Shown here piece by piece: positions 1 through 8,684 of a stretch of 52,782 nt of DNA; the stretch's first letter is position 1, and each line of letters starts with the position of its first letter. Location of the stretch: contig CANRZB010000022.1 of assembly GCA_947644195.1 (NCBI GenBank), forward strand, positions 1-52,782, written 5' to 3'. Both the position numbers and the translations under genes were made by a program. The notes under the pieces were generated by a model. That model did not search any database, was not told the origin of the DNA, and was given only the letters and a program-made list of their open reading frames with translations. This stretch comes from an uncultured Clostridium sp. Its GTDB lineage: Bacteria > Bacillota > Clostridia > Lachnospirales > Lachnospiraceae.

Positions 1-98
1 TGCATTTCTTATTTTGGACTAGAACCGTCTCTCAGAAAAAATGGGGAAAGTCAAATTTCTGTATGGTTTTTCAGGGTGACAGCAATTAGGAGATAGAA

Positions 99-131
99 AA
101 ATGCAGGGAGTGCAAAACCACCCCTGCATTT
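99..131. terminator. Hairpin, possible bidirectional terminator
   Basis: Arms AAATGCAGGG (99-108) and CCCTGCATTT (122-131) pair perfectly around a 13-base loop and sit just past the stop of the minus-strand remnant that ends at 171. On the minus strand the right arm is followed by only a modest T-rich stretch, so termination is plausible, not certain. Confidence 0.45.
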
Positions 132-170
132 CTTTGGTTTAAAACGGGACTAAAAATATGTCTCTGACTT

Positions 171-613
171 TTATTGTTTTTGAATTCGCGCAGTGTAGAT
201 CGACCGTTCCTCCGCAGGGATTTTCAGGGCGTCCATAGCTTGGTTGAGATTGAGTTTCATAGTTTCCATTAGATTACGAAGAGCTTCCTCCATATTTTCT
301 TGGCGTGCACCCTCACGCTCTGCCTGACGCAGTAGACGCATTTCTTTTTCTTCGTCATATTCAAAGATACTCATCTGTATCGCCTCCTGTCTGTATTTGG
401 TTAGAAAATCGGTTAAGATACCCTGTTGAATACTTTCTGCTACAGCGTATTCTACGGCATCTTCTATGGACATGCTTTCTGCATATGCTCTGACCTTTTC
501 AACATACTGTGTGTATTCAGATAAGATCTGACAATGTAGAAGATTCCGTTTTTCACGAAATATCATACGGAACAGTGTGTCTTTGTAGTTTCGATTTACC
601 TTTTGAATATCAT
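171..613 (-). pseudogene. Decayed Rpn-family nuclease/transposase remnant
   Basis: The 131-residue reading frame matches the C-terminal part of Rpn (PD-(D/E)XK, recombination-promoting nuclease/putative transposase) proteins as known from Lachnospiraceae: the stretch EYTQYVEKVR, then the SIFEYDEEKEMRLLRQ motif and a Glu/Arg-rich coiled tail. The frame extends upstream of the first in-frame ATG as VNRNYKDTLFR, the usual Rpn N-terminus, but the natural ATG (611-613, preceded by GGAGG) is one base out of frame. After REKRNLL the sequence jumps straight to the late region, so most of the nuclease core is missing. I read this as an internal deletion plus a start-region frameshift, hence a dead copy. 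Rpn genes are multicopy and recombinogenic, so an intact relative elsewhere in the genome is likely. Confidence 0.7.
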
Positions 614-851
614 GCCTCCATTATATGAAATCATTATTCATAATGCAACAAATTTTTAGATTTTTACAATTAATGTTTGTCAAGATAGAAGAGTATGTTG
701 TTGGATATTGATTATGTAAGTTTTTAGAGAACAATACAATAGAAAACGAGAAAATACCATCTTGATTCCTGTATTAGTAGAAAAATTACCCGTTAATAAA
801 TGGCACTAGTTATTTTTTAGGTCGGGTTGTAAATAAAAGCAAACAAAATGG
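614..851. other. Non-coding AT-rich stretch
   Basis: Between the Rpn remnant and the promoter at 852 I see no open frame with a ribosome site and no strong hairpin. It may contain leftover flank of the decayed Rpn copy. Confidence 0.4.
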
Positions 852-880
852 TTGACATAAGTAAACCTGCGTGCTATGAT
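852..880 (+). promoter_or_regulatory. Near-consensus vegetative promoter
   Basis: TTGACA (852-857), a 17-base spacer, and TATGAT (875-880) preceded by TG at 872-873, an extended -10. It would start transcription near 887 and drive the lipoprotein pair, leaving a leader of about 110 bases. Confidence 0.75.
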
Positions 881-998
881 TTTGATTGACAATATAAACC
901 AATGCTTGATAAACCTATGTATGTAGGAGAGTTATCTGCCTGTAGCGCAGGATGTTCTAGCCATATCACACATAAATTGAGGAAGGATGGCAGTCAAA

Positions 999-2714
999 AT
1001 GGGTAAAAATATTGTTTCAAAACAAAGGAAGCCATGGTTTTTCTGTGACAGAAAGAGATTTTTATTGCTATTAGAAATTATAGCTGTGATTTGTCTGTCC
1101 GGCTGTGGTGCAGATCATTCCGACCGAAAAAGGGAAGTGCCGGTTCAGTCTCTATATACTTTAGATTCGGCTGTGGAAAGAGATGATTTGGCATCGTTGC
1201 AACCGGGAATACAGAAGATAACCCCGGATATTCCTTATGAAGAACAACTGGAAACCATTATTCAGTACAAAGAAAAATGGTGTTACGTACCTGCGGAAGA
1301 AGATGATTGGCTGAGGATATCGGATTATCAATACCGGATTTCTGATATGGACCAGAATGGATGGTTGGAGATCATCTGTAGCGCAACGTCAGGCAATGGT
1401 AGTGTTTTCCGAAATACATATTATGAGGTCAGCAGAGATGGAAAGAGTTTGGTAAAGCTGGCAGCAGAGGAAGAGAACGACGAAAAAGAAGAGGCGCCGG
1501 ATTGGTGGTATTCTAATTGGGTGAACGAGGGGTATTATGATCCGAAAACAAAGCTGTTTCATTATCCGCAGTTAGATCATACCCATGGAGGTGCGGTGGA
1601 TACTTCCAATGCAGACCTTGACGTGGTTTTGAGCGATGGCAAAGTTGCCATAGATACTATTTCCTATATCCAATCCAGGAGCAAGGGGGAGATGGATCGT
1701 GAGAATTTTAGAGCGGTGAAGAAGTTTTATGCCGGAGCGAAAGAAAAAAAATTGGGGGAAATCATCATGCCGTATCAGGAACAGGGAGGGTTTATTGATG
1801 ATCCTGAGAAGGAGAAGAAATATTACCGTCAGATAGAGGATCTGTATGAGCAGTATTATCAAGGGATGCGGGAGTTCGCAGTAACCGACCAGTGGTTTTC
1901 AGTGGTGAATGAGACCGAAGAGGGAGTAGCAGAAAATAAATTGGTTTCAGAAAAAGAACTCCGAAAACGGATGCAGGACTCTTGGAATAGTTTCATCATT
2001 TATGTATTAGATGAAAAAGAATTAGAGAACCCTTTTTTTCCAGAGACGGCTGCAAAAGATTCTGAGGTAAATTTCCTGGTGGATAAGATGAGTTCGGGAA
2101 AGGTAACGATGCAGACAGAGTTGGAATTGCGGGCAAATGGCGGTGCATTGTATTTGGTTACGTTTAGCGAGCCGAGAGAATTATCCAATAGAGAAGCGGC
2201 GTTTTCCGAGGAGGGAGGAATCTCCGAGGAGAGTGAAAAAGAGTTTCTGGAGGAGAGGATGGAGGGATTTTATTTCTATCTGTGGGTAACGGAGAAACAG
2301 ATCTATTACATTCCTCGTTTCTATAGCACGAAGGACTTGGGAAGTGCAAGGTATTTTGATGAGGAAGCAGAAGAGGATTGGCAGCAGAAAATCCGCCTGG
2401 TATTTTACAATGAGCTTCCCCCAAGCGCTTTTCTGGTCTGTCAGGAAGAAGAAAAGAAAGATTCCTTAAAAGAAATGGCAAAAGGAGATCATCAGTGGAT
2501 TGAGAAACATGGAGAGGATATCCGATGTTACCGTGCTTATACATCTAGAGGAGAGGGTTACGATACGGCAGACATTCTGCAATTCGTCTGGAAACGGGGA
2601 GAGGGATTAATTGGGGTAAGATCCATGGCACATCCTGCCGGAGGGAATAGTGAGCTGTTTTGGGCAGAGTCCTTTTTACAAGTAGAAGATGGTAGTTTTT
2701 CAATGGATCAATAG
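999..2714 (+). CDS. Unknown secreted lipoprotein A
   Basis: I do not recognise the family. A basic N-terminus and a hydrophobic run end in a lipobox (LSGC, followed by GAD), so the mature protein should be lipid-anchored outside the membrane. Around 100 residues in is an Asp-rich loop, SDMDQNGWLEI, of the DxDxNGxxE type found in calcium-binding or VCBS/FG-GAP-like repeats. The rest is acidic, soluble and without further membrane segments. The open frame begins at 987, but that ATG abuts its GGAAGG; the ATG at 999 has workable spacing from GGATGG, giving about 571 residues. The gene lies 15 bases before a second lipoprotein and both share the promoter at 852. A substrate-binding or envelope-sensing role is only a guess. 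Confidence 0.8.
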   Translation: MGKNIVSKQRKPWFFCDRKRFLLLLEIIAVICLSGCGADHSDRKREVPVQSLYTLDSAVERDDLASLQPGIQKITPDIPYEEQLETIIQYKEKWCYVPAEEDDWLRISDYQYRISDMDQNGWLEIICSATSGNGSVFRNTYYEVSRDGKSLVKLAAEEENDEKEEAPDWWYSNWVNEGYYDPKTKLFHYPQLDHTHGGAVDTSNADLDVVLSDGKVAIDTISYIQSRSKGEMDRENFRAVKKFYAGAKEKKLGEIIMPYQEQGGFIDDPEKEKKYYRQIEDLYEQYYQGMREFAVTDQWFSVVNETEEGVAENKLVSEKELRKRMQDSWNSFIIYVLDEKELENPFFPETAAKDSEVNFLVDKMSSGKVTMQTELELRANGGALYLVTFSEPRELSNREAAFSEEGGISEESEKEFLEERMEGFYFYLWVTEKQIYYIPRFYSTKDLGSARYFDEEAEEDWQQKIRLVFYNELPPSAFLVCQEEEKKDSLKEMAKGDHQWIEKHGEDIRCYRAYTSRGEGYDTADILQFVWKRGEGLIGVRSMAHPAGGNSELFWAESFLQVEDGSFSMDQ

Positions 2715-2729
2715 AGCAGGAGGAGAGGG

Positions 2730-5027
2730 ATGGATAGGGAGAAAAAGAAGTGGAATAAACAAATCAGGAATTATTTGATCTTTGTGGCGGCTGGTGTGGT
2801 AATCCTCATTATCATTGCGTTACTTTCCGGCTGTGGCTCCAAAATGGCAGACCAGAATGTTGATTCTGGACAGAAGAGCGTATTAACATCCGCAGAAATA
2901 AAAGAACTGCAGGAGCAGGCAATGCTCGATGTGGAAGAGGTTTATGATCCGGCAGCAGAAGAGGAGGAAATAGAGATTACGGGAATCGATGATGTGGATG
3001 GTTGGTGGGAGAACAGCCAATATCGTTATGCCTGGGGATTTCAGGAGGAGGAAGATGAGTATAACTTATTACAGCTTTCGGCAGAAGATAAAGTACTCCA
3101 GACTTTTTCCACACAGGATCTTTCTTTGTTTTCCAGGGGAGATGACGAGGAAATCGAGGTAGAAGGAGTCACAGACCGGGAAATAATCTGTAGTACCAAT
3201 CTGTATATGGAAGATGATATGGTTACCTTATATCGAATTCCATTGTCCCATGAACATGGGAAAGAGCAGTTACAACTTGACCGGAAGGAAAAGATTTTCC
3301 GGGAGGAAGATTGGGAAGCTGTTTTATGCTATGGCAAGGGAAAAGATCTGTTATTTGAAGACGATAAAGGTTGCTTTATCTTGGATCAGGATGCTGGGAA
3401 AAAATACCGAGTAATCAAAAATGAGAAAAATACGATCTATCAATATTGTGGACAGATAGATCCGTGGACTACCTCACAGGGAGATAGTTATGTTGCCTTG
3501 GAACGATATCGGAATGGTTTGGTGGAGGGGGTGTATGCTTACCGAATGGGAGACCGGAATATTCAGAATATAACCGATAGAATTAACTGTGAGAGCAAAA
3601 TAACAGCCGGGGAGGGGAAGGTATTTTATACCGGACTGGTAACGAAAGAATTAACAAGTGATTATTCTGTCTATGTATATGATTTTCAAACAGGAAAAGA
3701 GAAAATGCTGGCATCGGAACAAGATATCCGAGAAGTGTTGCCGGAGAAGCCTTCAGAAAATGCAGATTTCATACGGGAAATGGTTTATGCTAAGGGAGAA
3801 TTGTACCTGGAACTTCGATTTGACGGGAGATGCTATGTATGTACTTGTAAACCAGATCAAGGAAACTTGACACTTCTCAAAGGTCTAAAAGAGCTGGCAA
3901 GACATCACGAATACCATTTGAAAGAACCGGTCCGAGAGGGCAACAGGAACTATACTTTCGCAAACGACACAAATATATTTGAGAAAAATGGAGGTAATGT
4001 CATTGAGAGGACATTGAATGGCGAATATGTTCGGACAATTCATCTACAGCCTTATCATCTTCTCTATGTTAATAATGAAGAATTAATTTATGAGTATGAA
4101 CCAGATCTCTGTGGTCCAAGTGAGTTGTATTCCGTTCCGCTGACAGAGAAGGATGGAATGTGTTTTCCAGAGATTAACCGCATAGAAAGAATTACCCAAT
4201 CTGGTGGACTTAGTGCCGTATGGGGTGGCGAGTTTTATGCAGATAAACGTTTTTTGGTATATATGACGAGTGATGGTTACGAGTTTAAGGTGTATGACAG
4301 AATGGCTAAAAAATTTTTAGACATAGACAATGTTCCATCCTCCGGCAGAAGCCACCTGATAGGAGATACTATATTTGTGTGTGGCGATGTTGTAGCAGTA
4401 AGCTATTTTATTAAAGGAGAAAATGAAAGTGGTGTTTTTTTATATCGTTTCGGCGACCGTAAAGTAACCTATCTGGATGAAGCTTATGTGAATAGCGGTT
4501 TTTGGAATCAGGAGGAAAAAGCTTTTATATATCCGCGGATCAATCATGAAAATAAAATAGAATGGTGTTCCCGTGAAATCCTGACGGATATAAATACGGT
4601 ACTGTTTACGGAGGATGATGTTCAGGAGATCTTAGGAAGGCGTGAGAAAGAAATGGAGGAATGGGATCTGTTATGTACGTATTCCTGTTTGGTGGATGGA
4701 CAGTTTTTCTTCGTACCGGATTTTTATTATGCGAACAGAATACAAAACATCCTCTGTTATGACCTAACAGATAAAACCGGTCTGCAAAAAGCGAAATGGA
4801 ATATGGAGCAGGAAAAAGAGGGGAAGAACCAGGAGTGGGCGTTTTTGGGATCAATAGAAGGGAAAATATTTCTGAAAACCTATCAGGTTGAAAAGGATGA
4901 AGAAGATTTCTATGAAGAAGTAGAGGATAGCGCCGCATATTATTCATATGATCCGGTAACGGGAAACTGTACGGAAATAAAGCCGACAGAGGGGGAATGG
5001 TTGTTCCTGTCCCTGTTATGTGCGTGA
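2730..5027 (+). CDS. Unknown secreted lipoprotein B
   Basis: A 765-residue protein with a strong ribosome site (AGGAGGAGAGGG) 15 bases after the preceding gene, so the two form an operon. A hydrophobic segment near residues 15-33 ends in a lipobox (LLSGC). Residues about 65-85 are very acidic (runs of Glu). The remaining 650 residues contain many alternating short strands with Tyr/Asp motifs, consistent with a beta-propeller or other beta-rich ectodomain, but I see no diagnostic repeat. Lipoproteins A and B share the N-terminal architecture and acidic character but no obvious homology. Function unknown; being membrane-anchored and co-transcribed they may form a surface complex. Confidence 0.8.
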   Translation: MDREKKKWNKQIRNYLIFVAAGVVILIIIALLSGCGSKMADQNVDSGQKSVLTSAEIKELQEQAMLDVEEVYDPAAEEEEIEITGIDDVDGWWENSQYRYAWGFQEEEDEYNLLQLSAEDKVLQTFSTQDLSLFSRGDDEEIEVEGVTDREIICSTNLYMEDDMVTLYRIPLSHEHGKEQLQLDRKEKIFREEDWEAVLCYGKGKDLLFEDDKGCFILDQDAGKKYRVIKNEKNTIYQYCGQIDPWTTSQGDSYVALERYRNGLVEGVYAYRMGDRNIQNITDRINCESKITAGEGKVFYTGLVTKELTSDYSVYVYDFQTGKEKMLASEQDIREVLPEKPSENADFIREMVYAKGELYLELRFDGRCYVCTCKPDQGNLTLLKGLKELARHHEYHLKEPVREGNRNYTFANDTNIFEKNGGNVIERTLNGEYVRTIHLQPYHLLYVNNEELIYEYEPDLCGPSELYSVPLTEKDGMCFPEINRIERITQSGGLSAVWGGEFYADKRFLVYMTSDGYEFKVYDRMAKKFLDIDNVPSSGRSHLIGDTIFVCGDVVAVSYFIKGENESGVFLYRFGDRKVTYLDEAYVNSGFWNQEEKAFIYPRINHENKIEWCSREILTDINTVLFTEDDVQEILGRREKEMEEWDLLCTYSCLVDGQFFFVPDFYYANRIQNILCYDLTDKTGLQKAKWNMEQEKEGKNQEWAFLGSIEGKIFLKTYQVEKDEEDFYEEVEDSAAYYSYDPVTGNCTEIKPTEGEWLFLSLLCA

Positions 5028-5187
5028 AATATAAGCCAATTCCTATATTTGCCATCCACCATGATCTTGCCAGATAAGGCTACACAAATAGTAAAATATG
5101 TGTTACTATGGTCGTATCAGGCATATTTATAAAGTATTATGCAGAATTATTTTAATAGAAAGTATTTCAGAAAGGCGGTGGAAGTGG

Positions 5188-5541
5188 ATGGCAAAGTATC
5201 TGGCGTTTGAAAACATGACGGAAGGGTTGGAAACGAAGGTCATTCAGGATTTAAAATTCAAGACGGGGAATTTTTTGTGGAAGATTAAATTTAACATTCC
5301 ATTAGATCCCAAGACGGTAAACAATGTGAATCTCTATGTAACTACAGTTAATCTGTCGCCCCTCAGAACGGCGATCCGGTATAACTCACTGGAAAATGAG
5401 ATCGAAGTTGAGCCACTGGAACCATACGCGCAGGACGAATCTTACATATTGAATATCACGACCAATGTGACTTCTCTGTCGGGTAAACCGTTAAAGGAGC
5501 CGTTGCAGGTTCAGTTCAAATTTGACGGACAGGCCGGATAG
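5188..5541 (+). CDS. Small Ig-like (SbsA/Big_5-type) domain protein
   Basis: The 117-residue protein starts at the ATG with the AGGCGGTGG site (the open frame extends upstream to 5098 without a better site). It has no signal peptide or membrane segment. The pattern NIPLDPKTVNNVNLYVT, then ENEIEVEPLEPY, then YILNITTNVTSLSGKPL fits the Big_5/SbsA Ig-like fold, where such domains describe substitution of structural motifs between strands. A free-standing Ig-like domain in the cytoplasm is odd; it may be exported by another route or act as an interaction module. It lies 33 bases before a sensor kinase, so co-transcription is likely. Confidence 0.65.
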   Translation: MAKYLAFENMTEGLETKVIQDLKFKTGNFLWKIKFNIPLDPKTVNNVNLYVTTVNLSPLRTAIRYNSLENEIEVEPLEPYAQDESYILNITTNVTSLSGKPLKEPLQVQFKFDGQAG

Positions 5542-5574
5542 GATGTGTAGTCGGTCAGACAGAATGAGGATATT

Positions 5575-7350
5575 ATGAAGAAAAGTCGGAAACGAATTCA
5601 TTTAAAAAATATACGGCTAAGGGAAAGAATGCTTCTTATTTATATTATAGGAGGCATTATTCCTTTTATAGGGACTAGTATCTATGTCAATAGCCATGCA
5701 GGGACAGAGGTTTTGGATGCGAGCCGGACGGCGCAGGAAGAAACGGTATCTTTTCTGGCCACGGAAACCAGTCAGCTCATGTCCATAGCAGAGCGGGTAT
5801 CTGAGGAACTATGTTCTGACCGGGATCTTCTTCGGATCGTGGAAAAGGACTATGGTGAAGTACAGCTATCAGAGAAAGATCAGCAGGAGATCGAAAAACT
5901 GCGGCGGCTCCAGGAGGATTATCGGGAATGTTTCACGGATATTGTGGTTTATACAGGAAATGAGGCCATTTATGAAATCGACCCGTTTGCGCTTCTGACA
6001 TTGGACGAGCAGCAGATGACGTGGTATCGACAGACGGTGCAGTCTGGAGAAAAAGGTTTTTGGGGATATTACGGGGAAGAGGAGGAGAGACAGATTCAAT
6101 TTTCCCGTGTACTGACGAATTCAGAAGAGGAGGAGGTTGGCGTTCTGGCGCTCCGGTTGAATACCCGACTTCTGGACGAACAAATGAATGGAAGTTCTGC
6201 CGATGTGCTGTTATTACATGCCGATGGAGAGATCGTGCGGACGAACCTGCCATGGAAGAGGATTAATTTTTTCTTACTAAAACAGGTGTCGGATTTTAGC
6301 AAGATTACGGAAACGATCAGTGTGACCCGGAACGTGGATGAATATTTGCTAACGTATCGTAAGGTATCGCCCATGGAGGGTTTGGGTGGATTTATGGTAT
6401 TGTGTATCCAGGATTACCGGGAGATAAAGGGGACGCTTAACCGCATCAGCCTGAATACGTATTTTTTTGTTGGACTCTCATTAGTCATTTCGGTCATTAT
6501 GATCGTATGGTTTTCCAACACCTTTGGAACACGTCTAAAAGCTCTGCGCCGACAGATGTTTTTGGTTGCCAATGGGAGGTATGAGGCGGTGGAACCGATT
6601 GCGGGCAATGATGAGATTGCCGAAATCTATCGGGAAGTGGAAAAGATGATGGGGGATATCCAGGATTTGACCACCAATATCGTAGAGGAGAAAGTGCAGA
6701 AAGAGAAGCTGCATACCCGCCAAAAAGAGGTGGAGTTCAAAATGCTTGCCAGCCAGATTAACCCGCACTTTTTATATAATACATTAGAAACGATTCGTAT
6801 GAAAGCTCGGGTAAATGGACAGAAAGAGATTGAAGATCTGGTCAAAATGCTGGCGAAGATTTTGCGTCGGAATATTCAGGTCAGTAACCAGATGGTTTCC
6901 CTGCGCTCGGAAATTGAACTGGTTGAAAATTACCTTAAAATACAGGAATATCGGTTCGGAGACCGAATTACTTCAAACGTCGTGATAGATCCCGTTGTTG
7001 ATTTGGACCGAAAAGTAATGCCGTTGATTATCCAGCCTTTTGTGGAAAATGCCTTTGTCCATGGGTTGGAAGCATTAACCGGACAGGGAAAGCTGACAAT
7101 TGAAATTACGCAAAACGAAGAAGATGTCATTATCTATGTCCGCGACAATGGTGTGGGGATGCCGTATTACAAATTGGGAGATTTACGCCATACGCTTCAT
7201 AGTGGTGAGAACGCAGACCAGACACATATCGGTATCAATAATGTCAATCAGCGTCTAAAAATTCAGTATGGAGATCGTTATGGGATACGAATCGACAGCA
7301 GTGAGGCGAATGGAACTGCCATTGAGATCCACATTCCGAAAAATCCATAA
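5575..7350 (+). CDS. YesM-type sensor histidine kinase
   Basis: A 591-residue membrane kinase. Membrane segments lie near residues 18-38 and 295-316 and flank a roughly 255-residue extracytoplasmic sensor region. A HAMP-like linker follows, then the His_kinase motif of the LytS/YesM family (SQINPHFLYNTLETIR, phospho-acceptor His about residue 398) and a HATPase domain with the N box (VENAFVHG) and G1 box (RDNGVGMP). Family members usually pair with an AraC-type YesN response regulator and control sugar ABC transporters. No regulator gene is adjacent here, while a surface protein and a CUT1 ABC transporter follow, so the kinase probably senses a carbohydrate and signals to a regulator encoded elsewhere. 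Confidence 0.93.
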   Translation: MKKSRKRIHLKNIRLRERMLLIYIIGGIIPFIGTSIYVNSHAGTEVLDASRTAQEETVSFLATETSQLMSIAERVSEELCSDRDLLRIVEKDYGEVQLSEKDQQEIEKLRRLQEDYRECFTDIVVYTGNEAIYEIDPFALLTLDEQQMTWYRQTVQSGEKGFWGYYGEEEERQIQFSRVLTNSEEEEVGVLALRLNTRLLDEQMNGSSADVLLLHADGEIVRTNLPWKRINFFLLKQVSDFSKITETISVTRNVDEYLLTYRKVSPMEGLGGFMVLCIQDYREIKGTLNRISLNTYFFVGLSLVISVIMIVWFSNTFGTRLKALRRQMFLVANGRYEAVEPIAGNDEIAEIYREVEKMMGDIQDLTTNIVEEKVQKEKLHTRQKEVEFKMLASQINPHFLYNTLETIRMKARVNGQKEIEDLVKMLAKILRRNIQVSNQMVSLRSEIELVENYLKIQEYRFGDRITSNVVIDPVVDLDRKVMPLIIQPFVENAFVHGLEALTGQGKLTIEITQNEEDVIIYVRDNGVGMPYYKLGDLRHTLHSGENADQTHIGINNVNQRLKIQYGDRYGIRIDSSEANGTAIEIHIPKNP

Positions 7351-7459
7351 TTATTTAGGTAAAAGTGTCTAAATGTTATGGTTTTATTCTTTCGTTCTTT
7401 TGATACAATGAAAACAACGTGCATTATGCGTGAAAATTTATTTATTAGGAGGAAAAAGG

Positions 7460-8341
7460 ATGAGAAAATCAATTCAGAAATTAATCGCAGTAGCGTCTGC
7501 CAGTGTGATGGCATTAGCGCTTGCTGTATCCATTGTGCCTGCCTCTGCATTAGCGGATGTGAGCAAAGCCGGAAAAAAGGCGGCAAAGGCTGCGTTTGAT
7601 CCAGCAGGAACTTATCATGCGTACTTTGGTTTGCAGCAGAGTGAGACATGGATTTTCCGTGATGAGTGGTATTCTGATACTCTGGGTATTGATGGAAAAA
7701 ATTTGAAAGATGCAAATTTAACGTTTGATCAGGGAACACTTTTCCAGTCTATGAATAACGTAGTTACCCCGATCGAAGGAACCACGGTTACCGATGCAGA
7801 AATTACCGGTAATGGTGTGTATACGGTTAAAGTCGAAGGTTTGAATGGTGCTTTGACGACGAATCCAGATGCAGTATTGTCAATGATCTATGTAGATACG
7901 GATATTCCTATGTCAGCAGTGGATAACCCAGTTGTTATTTCTGACTGGAAGCTGAAGCTGGATGGAAAAACTCAGACACTGCCAGCAGAAGTTTACTGTC
8001 CATTTGAGTATACAAGTGAGAGTAACCTGCTTCGTTTTGACGCAGTAAATACTTATCAGAGAGATCAGGGTGATTATCCAGATTGTCCAAGTATTGTAAC
8101 ACCACAGGATTCCATCGAGATTTCATTCAAGATCAGTGGAATGGCACAGGATAATCCTGAGGCAGTAGAGGCAACTCCAGAGCCAGTAAAATCTGATGAT
8201 TCTGCTTCTAAGTCAGACTCTAAGTCAGATTCTGAATCCAAGAGTGGTGGAATTAGCACACCGGCTGTCGTTGGTATCGTAGTGGTAGTCATTGTGATTG
8301 TCGCAGTCGTTGTCGTAGTTGTTAAGAAGAAAAGAGACTAA
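7460..8341 (+). CDS. Membrane-anchored secreted protein
   Basis: Start chosen at the ATG after AGGAGGAAAAAGG, giving 293 residues. It carries an N-terminal signal peptide ending near ASALA, a beta-rich ectodomain of about 200 residues (aromatic-rich, for example TYHAYFGLQQSETWIF), a low-complexity Ser/Asp/Lys linker, then a C-terminal Val/Ile-rich membrane helix and a KKKRD stop-transfer tail. The domain is not one I can name; it could be a carbohydrate-binding module. Its place between a sensor kinase and a sugar ABC transporter suggests it captures or presents oligosaccharide at the cell surface. Confidence 0.8.
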   Translation: MRKSIQKLIAVASASVMALALAVSIVPASALADVSKAGKKAAKAAFDPAGTYHAYFGLQQSETWIFRDEWYSDTLGIDGKNLKDANLTFDQGTLFQSMNNVVTPIEGTTVTDAEITGNGVYTVKVEGLNGALTTNPDAVLSMIYVDTDIPMSAVDNPVVISDWKLKLDGKTQTLPAEVYCPFEYTSESNLLRFDAVNTYQRDQGDYPDCPSIVTPQDSIEISFKISGMAQDNPEAVEATPEPVKSDDSASKSDSKSDSESKSGGISTPAVVGIVVVVIVIVAVVVVVVKKKRD

Positions 8342-8396
8342 TACATCAATCGGTGGAAATCATACTTCTTGAGAGACCGCCGTGAGACGGATTACA

Positions 8397-8427
8397 AGAG
8401 ATGAGGCGTTTGACCTCATCTCTTTTT
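8397..8427 (+). terminator. Rho-independent terminator
   Basis: AGAGATGAGG (8397-8406) pairs with CCTCATCTCT (8414-8423) around a 7-base loop, followed by a T run. It separates the surface-protein gene from the transporter operon. Confidence 0.9.
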
Positions 8428-8488
8428 CCGTCATTCTTACCAGAGGAATTTGAGTATGGCAAACTGTGTTTGACCGGCAACGCTGGAG

Positions 8489-8513
8489 AAGAGTTTCGCA
8501 CAGCGAAACTCTT
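8489..8513 (+). terminator. Second hairpin in the transporter leader region
   Basis: AAGAGTTTCGC and GCGAAACTCTT pair perfectly around ACA. The following sequence is T-rich but interrupted, so it may be a weak terminator or an attenuator for the transporter. Confidence 0.5.
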
Positions 8514-8594
8514 TATTATGGTTTTTACATAAGTGTGAAAAAAACGTGTATTTTATATAAATTTTTTATGGTATTTTTTTGCAAATTTATTAGG

Positions 8595-8600
8595 TATAAT
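8595..8600 (+). promoter_or_regulatory. Candidate -10 box of the transporter operon
   Basis: TATAAT at 8595-8600 with no good -35 at the correct distance, a pattern common where an activator is needed. A short hairpin (TTTTTGTT 8630-8637 with AACAAAAA 8645-8652) lies in the leader before the AAGGAGGT site. Confidence 0.45.
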
Positions 8601-8684
8601 TACTCAGTGAAGGAAATATGCCCTGTTGATTTTTGTTGAAATTGAACAAAAATGCCGGGGACGATAGGCACAAGGAGGTAATTT

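Noticed and set aside
4606-5055. 149-codon minus-strand frame at the end of lipoprotein B
   Set aside because: It overlaps a well-supported gene entirely, without a ribosome site or family match.
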